A stretch of DNA of 64,000 bases. Origin: G965279355 sp965279355 (GTDB lineage: Bacteria > Pseudomonadota > Alphaproteobacteria > CACIAM-22H2). The translations under genes were made by a program, and so were the position numbers. The stretch spans positions 3,224,001 through 3,288,000 of the forward strand of contig OZ257155.1 of assembly GCA_965279355.1 (NCBI GenBank), written 5' to 3'. The notes under the pieces were generated by a model, which was not told the origin of the DNA, made no database searches, and saw nothing but the letters and a program-made list of their open reading frames with translations. Within the stretch, counting starts at the first letter, position 1; every line of letters starts with the position of its first letter. Shown here piece by piece: positions 60,174 through 64,000 of the stretch.

Positions 60174-60599
60174 TTAGTAGCGCGGACCGCCGCGGCCACC
60201 GCCGCCGCCGTAACCACCGCCACCATCGCGACCGCCGCCACCACCGTAGCCGCCACCGCCACCGCCGCCGCCACCACGCGGGCCGCCGCGGCCACCGCCG
60301 CCGCCAAACCCACCGCGACCGCCGCCGCCACCGCCGCCACCGCCCATCGGGCGCTCACGGGCTTCGTTCACCGTCAGCGGACGGCCGTTCAACGGATGGC
60401 CGTTGAGCGCTTCGGTCGCCTTGGTGGCCGAGTCATCGGAGTCGAACTCGATGAAGCCGAAGCCGCGCGACTGGTTGGTCGCACGATCGACGATCACCTG
60501 CGCCGTCGTCACGTTGCCGTGCGGGGCGAACAGTTCCTGCAGCTGCTGCGATGTATAGGAGTACGGCAGATTGCCGACATACAGTTTTTTACCCATCAC
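60174..60599 (-). CDS. Glycine-rich RRM RNA-binding protein
   Basis: 141 residues (ATG 60596, one codon in, is equally possible). One RRM with RNP2 KLYVGNL and RNP1 RGFGFIEF occupies residues 3-80. The rest is a tail of Gly runs with RGG, RGGF and YGGGGGR repeats, ending GGRGGPRY. Such small RRM-Gly proteins bind RNA and are often cold-induced in Cyanobacteria and Proteobacteria. The DNA of the tail is highly repetitive and G/C rich. Confidence 0.93.
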   Translation of the reverse strand: MMGKKLYVGNLPYSYTSQQLQELFAPHGNVTTAQVIVDRATNQSRGFGFIEFDSDDSATKATEALNGHPLNGRPLTVNEARERPMGGGGGGGGGRGGFGGGGGRGGPRGGGGGGGGGYGGGGGRDGGGGYGGGGGRGGPRY

Positions 60600-61124
60600 T
60601 CTTTCCCTTTATCAAACTTCAATACTGGCGCGCCTTGCTGGCCGGACGACGCGCCTTTGCCCGCGATGATGAGCCCGTATCCTGAAAATGCGCATGCACC
60701 AAACAAACGACGTGCCGCCGCTGGATAGCGGAGCACACATCGCCCGAATGGGGCATCGAAAATTTCAAGATCATTGAGCCCGAACGCCGAGGAAACCTAG
60801 CTCTGTCCTTACGCCGGACAACCAACCCGAGACACGGTAGGGCTGGCATTTACCGACCTGATAAGCGTTTCTCGTCGCGGGCGAATCAAACCGGATTACA
60901 AACCGGATAAAGACGCTGTGCGGCGGATTTAGTCTGGCAGTTATCCCCGGCTGTGGACGCAAGGGTGGGCACTACCTGACCTTATCGGCAACGATAACTA
61001 TATCCCTGACGATACTGGATTCCAAGGGGGCATATTAACAATTGGCAAGTGCTAGCGGTTTGGTTCGGATGCAACATTCGCTGCGGGGCGTTAGGTTTGC
61101 GCGTCCCGAACCTTGCGGATTGTC
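60600..61124. other. Long intergenic region between the RRM and FIST genes
   Basis: 525 bases, divergent promoters. Short frames in the gap have no normal codon use or ribosome site. The left part could be a long 5' leader of the RRM gene, as in cold-shock genes, and the part near 61000 is AT-rich enough for a promoter. No hairpin, repeat or RNA gene could be supported. Confidence 0.5.
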
Positions 61125-62279
61125 ATGCCACAAGCGCCCGTTTTTGCACATGCACACGCTACTGCTGGTAGTGGCGTGGTCGATTGGCAGGGTTTGACCC
61201 ATAGCTGTATTGAGCAGCTGGGTCCGATGGCGAAACAGGCGTCGCTCGGGTTCATCTACGTCACCGATCTTCTGGAGCCGCATCTCCCTGACATTCTCGT
61301 GATGTTGCGCGCCCGGACCGGCATCGCTGCCTGGTCGGGCAGCATCGGGCTTGGTGTCGCGGCCACCGGCGTGGAGTATTTCGATCAGGCGGCGATGGTG
61401 ATCCTCGCGGCGTCGCTACCGGAAGACTCCTGGCATCTCATGGCAAACGTGACGGAGCCCGGGACGGTAGCGCGTTCCGTCATGGGATTTGCGCGCGGTG
61501 CCGCCAAGCAGGCCGGCGCACTCGGCGCGCCGTCGCTGGGCATCGTGCACGCCGATCCCCGCAATCCCGCGATTGCCGGGATGGTGGCGGAACTTGCCAA
61601 TGCGATGTCCGGCTATCTCGTTGGCGGTCTCGCCTCCTCGCGCGGCGCGCCGGACCAGATCGCCGGCGAGGTCGTGAGCGGCGGTCTGTCTGGTGTCCTG
61701 TTCTCACCGGGTGTTGCGGTGTCCATCGGCCTGTCGCAGGGCTGCTCGCCGATCGGTCCGGTCCGTAGTGTCACGGCGTCGCGCCAGAACGTGCTGATCG
61801 AAATCGACGGGCGTCCGGCACTCGATGTGCTGAAAGAGGATATCGGCGACGTGCTGTCGCGCCGGCTGGAGAGAGTCGCCAATTACATCCACGCGGCATT
61901 TCCGGTGTCGGGTTCCGACACTGGCGACTATCTCGTCCGCAATCTTGTCGGTCTCGATGTGGAGCGGGGCTGGGTGGCGGTCGGTCATGGGGTGCAGACC
62001 GGCGACCGCATTCTCTTCGTGCGGCGCGACCGGCAGGCGGCGGAAGACGATCTCGTTCGCATGCTGCAGCGGCTCAAGCGCAGCGCGCCGTCTCCCAAAG
62101 CCGGGCTCTATTTCACCTGCCTCGCGCGCGGCCCCAACCTGTTCGGCCCGGAGTCCGCGGAGCTTCGGATTCTCCAGCGGGAACTGGGCGACTTTCCGCT
62201 GGTCGGGATGTTCTGCAACGGCGAAATCTGCAACGACCGGCTCTACGGCTATACCGGCGTGCTCACCTTATTTTTGTAA
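61125..62279 (+). CDS. FIST-domain sensory protein
   Basis: 384 residues from ATG 61125 (TTG 61113 adds four). The N-terminal FIST_N domain (ASLGFIYVTDLLEPHLPDIL, then WSGSIGLGVAATGVEY) and FIST_C (APSPKAGLYFTCLARGPNLFG, then LVGMFCNGEICNDRLYGYTG) are both present. FIST proteins bind small ligands such as amino acids and often signal to chemotaxis or diguanylate systems. No output domain is attached. It is followed by thpR 63 bases later. Confidence 0.9.
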   Translation: MPQAPVFAHAHATAGSGVVDWQGLTHSCIEQLGPMAKQASLGFIYVTDLLEPHLPDILVMLRARTGIAAWSGSIGLGVAATGVEYFDQAAMVILAASLPEDSWHLMANVTEPGTVARSVMGFARGAAKQAGALGAPSLGIVHADPRNPAIAGMVAELANAMSGYLVGGLASSRGAPDQIAGEVVSGGLSGVLFSPGVAVSIGLSQGCSPIGPVRSVTASRQNVLIEIDGRPALDVLKEDIGDVLSRRLERVANYIHAAFPVSGSDTGDYLVRNLVGLDVERGWVAVGHGVQTGDRILFVRRDRQAAEDDLVRMLQRLKRSAPSPKAGLYFTCLARGPNLFGPESAELRILQRELGDFPLVGMFCNGEICNDRLYGYTGVLTLFL

Positions 62280-62342
62280 CACCGGCATTGCTTGCCCCGG
62301 TCAGCCGAATCAGGTTACGAGGGTTGGACCACGTGAGGCCCT

Positions 62343-62891
62343 ATGGTTCGGCTGTTTGTCGGCATCGGCTTTCCCGAAGATATCCGCGAGCGGCTGTCTG
62401 GACTGTGCGGGGGCGTGCCGGGGGCCCGCTGGGTCCCTCCCGAAAATTTCCATCTGACATTGCGGTTCATCGGTGAGGTCGACGGCGGTGACGCCGAGGA
62501 CATCTATCACGCGCTGATGCAGGTGCGGCCGCCCCGCTTCGATCTGACGCTGACCGGTGTCGGGCATTTCGGGTCCGGCGCGGAGGTGCGGTCGCTGTGG
62601 GTCGGTATCGAGCGCAATCCGGAATTGCTGGCCCTGCGCGACCGCGTGGATTCAGCGCTGGCGCGGGCGGGGGTCGAGCGCGACGGGCGCCGCTACACGC
62701 CGCACGTCACCCTGGGCCGGCTGCGCGATACGCCGCTGCCGCGCGTGTCGGCGTTCCTGTCGCATCATGCGTTGTTCCGGGCCGGGCCGATTCCGGTCGA
62801 GCACTTCACCCTGTTCTCAAGCTTCCAGCAGGGTACCGGTCCGATCTACACGCCCGAAGCGGATTATCTGCTGCCGGCGGCTGCCCTTTAA
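62343..62891 (+). CDS. thpR: RNA 2',3'-cyclic phosphodiesterase ThpR (2'-5' RNA ligase family)
   Basis: 182 residues. Both catalytic HxTx motifs are intact: H37-L-T-L (FHLTLRFIG) and H121-V-T-L (HVTLGRLR). The enzyme hydrolyses 2',3'-cyclic phosphates and can ligate 2'-5' RNA ends. Its stop overlaps the 3' end of the convergent acetyltransferase gene by four bases. Confidence 0.95.
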   Translation: MVRLFVGIGFPEDIRERLSGLCGGVPGARWVPPENFHLTLRFIGEVDGGDAEDIYHALMQVRPPRFDLTLTGVGHFGSGAEVRSLWVGIERNPELLALRDRVDSALARAGVERDGRRYTPHVTLGRLRDTPLPRVSAFLSHHALFRAGPIPVEHFTLFSSFQQGTGPIYTPEADYLLPAAAL

Positions 62892-63415
62892 GTTTCGGTA
62901 TCGGGTGCGCGATAGATGTGGCGCAGCAGTTCGCGGCGCCCGCCGCGCGCCGGGAAATTCCGCACGATCACGCCCGCCGGCATGAAGCCGCTATTCGCCA
63001 GCACGCGCGCTGAAACCGGATTGTCGGGAAACGTGTCGGCATGCAACCGCTCGATGCCGAGATACGTTGCATGCGCGACGATGCGGCGCACGGCCTCGGT
63101 GGCATAGCCCTGGCGGCGGAACGGCAGCCCGATCCAGTAGCCGAGTTCCAGCATCTCCGGCGGTCCGCCAAAGCCGCCAACGCCCAGGAATTCGCCGTCC
63201 TCGCGGCGCTCCAGCGCATAGACGAACGCGCCGGGGCCGACGCGTCTCGCGATCCAGTCGCGCGCGGCTGGAACCGTGCAGGGGTCGGGAATCTCCGCCA
63301 TCTGTCGTACGGCATCGGGATCGCCCGCCAGCAGCCGCGCGAAATGGACGGCGTCGTCTGGCGTCAGCGGCCGGAGGATCATCCGCGCCGAAGTAAGGGG
63401 TCGATCGGACTCCAT
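62888..63415 (-). CDS. GNAT acetyltransferase (RimJ/RimL-like)
   Basis: 175 residues. Typical start LTSARMILRPLTPDDAVHFARLL, central GVGGFGGPPEMLELGYWIGLPFRRQGYATEAV with the acetyl-CoA motif RRQGYA, and C-terminal NPVSARVLANSGFMPAG. Likely N-terminal or antibiotic-type acetyltransferase; substrate unknown. It follows the phosphatase gene by 12 bases on the same strand. Confidence 0.93.
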   Translation of the reverse strand: MESDRPLTSARMILRPLTPDDAVHFARLLAGDPDAVRQMAEIPDPCTVPAARDWIARRVGPGAFVYALERREDGEFLGVGGFGGPPEMLELGYWIGLPFRRQGYATEAVRRIVAHATYLGIERLHADTFPDNPVSARVLANSGFMPAGVIVRNFPARGGRRELLRHIYRAPDTET

Positions 63416-63427
63416 AACGCGTGCCGG

Positions 63428-63898
63428 TTATCCAGGATCCTGTTTTACGGCCGCCAACAATCCGGCGGAACCACGCTCGATCAGGTCGAGGGCATGCTCG
63501 AAGTCGGTTGGGCCGCCATAGTAGGGATCGGGAACATCGGCGATGCCAAGCTCCGGCGCATAATCGAGCAGGCGCTTGAAGCGCGCCTTGCTGCCGGGGA
63601 CCATGCGGCACATGAAATCGAAATGCCCGCCGTCGCAGGCGATCAGCAGATCGAAGCGCTGGCAGTCCGCACTGATCAGCTTGCGCGCGCGCAAACCCGC
63701 GATGTCGTAACCGCGTTTGGCCGCGTGGCGGATCGAACGCGGGTCCGGCGGCTCGCCGACGTGGTAGCCGTGGGTGCCGGCGGAATCGACTTCGATGGCA
63801 TGTGAGAGGCCGGCGCGCGCGACCATCGCCAGGAACACCCCTTCGGCGGTGGGGGAGCGGCAGATATTTCCGGTGCACACGAACAGGATGCGTTTCAC
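63428..63898 (-). CDS. Low-molecular-weight protein tyrosine phosphatase
   Basis: 156 residues. The P-loop is FVCTGNICRSP with C8 and R14, and the general acid Asp is in VPDPYYGG. The enzyme dephosphorylates tyrosine or arginine on proteins. The start ATG 63898 is 36 bases beyond the stop of a possible upstream minus-strand frame. Confidence 0.95.
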   Translation of the reverse strand: MKRILFVCTGNICRSPTAEGVFLAMVARAGLSHAIEVDSAGTHGYHVGEPPDPRSIRHAAKRGYDIAGLRARKLISADCQRFDLLIACDGGHFDFMCRMVPGSKARFKRLLDYAPELGIADVPDPYYGGPTDFEHALDLIERGSAGLLAAVKQDPG

Positions 63899-63933
63899 AA
63901 CTGGACTCTCGACTCCGGACGCTCCCTATCCTT

Positions 63934-64000
63934 AACGTAGCCGTCGCCGATGCCAAGGATCGTCTTCAATAGCCGCCTGCGCGGCGTTGTTCCGCTGGAG
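63934..64000 (-). CDS. Possible partial upstream gene (C-terminal end only)
   Basis: A minus-strand frame enters from the right edge and stops with TAA at 63934-63936, giving ...NNAAQAAIEDDPWHRRRLR. It would precede the phosphatase gene. A plus-strand frame starting at ATG 63950 is an equally short alternative. Neither is long enough to identify. Confidence 0.3.

Noticed and set aside
60174..60360. Repetitive GC-rich tract as a possible CRISPR or satellite
   Set aside because: It is the coding sequence for the Gly/Arg tail of the RRM protein; codon phase is preserved throughout.

Overview
The window reads as chromosome of a high-GC, metabolically versatile alphaproteobacterium, probably soil or freshwater; the order cannot be fixed without a marker gene. 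Pointers are the strong G/C third-position bias, four tripartite-tricarboxylate (Bug/TctC-type) receptors, a Liv ABC system, LigD, GC-rich palindromic repeats, and many short overlaps between co-directional genes. No rRNA, tRNA, CRISPR array, integrase, transposase or replication origin was seen.

Layout. 1-9.9 kb: a minus-strand ABC importer operon with an IclR regulator and VOC protein, divergent from an enolase-superfamily enzyme; then a second VOC protein, small envelope proteins, an orphan ABC receptor and a pentapeptide-repeat protein. 10-17.5 kb: LrgAB-type membrane proteins, a secreted YHYH protein divergent from a phospholipase D, two Bug receptors, a small lipoprotein and a leaderless NMT1-like protein. 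17.5-19.9 kb: an AT-richer insert with a small basic protein and a 509-residue cysteine-peptidase-like protein. 19.9-23.3 kb: a GntR regulator with two MetE-type methyltransferase paralogues separated by a mosaic of palindromic repeats. 23.4-30.3 kb: a PAS histidine kinase, a GIY-YIG gene between two ~140 bp direct repeats, a luciferase-like oxidoreductase, LigD and a degenerate D12-methyltransferase-like protein. 30.3-35.8 kb: Bug receptor, cupin protein, a receiver/Hpt-like pair in which both phosphorylation residues are replaced, and a MarR-led operon.

36-50.4 kb is an aromatic-catabolism region: luciferase-like monooxygenase with flavin reductase, 3-hydroxyanthranilate 3,4-dioxygenase, LivFGMH with its receptor, a Bug receptor, a fumarylacetoacetate-hydrolase-family enzyme, an MFS permease, a hotdog thioesterase, a semialdehyde dehydrogenase and gentisate 1,2-dioxygenase. 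Together they could import aromatic acids, cleave the ring by two routes and pass the products to central metabolism.

50.4-64 kb is mostly housekeeping: an ArnT-like glycosyltransferase, a complete TRAP transporter, a Bax-inhibitor-1 protein, the conserved tesA-ybbA-ybbP cluster, a glycine-rich RRM protein, a FIST sensor protein, RNA 2',3'-cyclic phosphodiesterase, an acetyltransferase and a low-molecular-weight phosphatase.

Most notable are the AT-rich peptidase module, the pseudo-receiver/pseudo-Hpt pair behind a perfect FNR/FixK-type box, and the repeat-flanked GIY-YIG gene.
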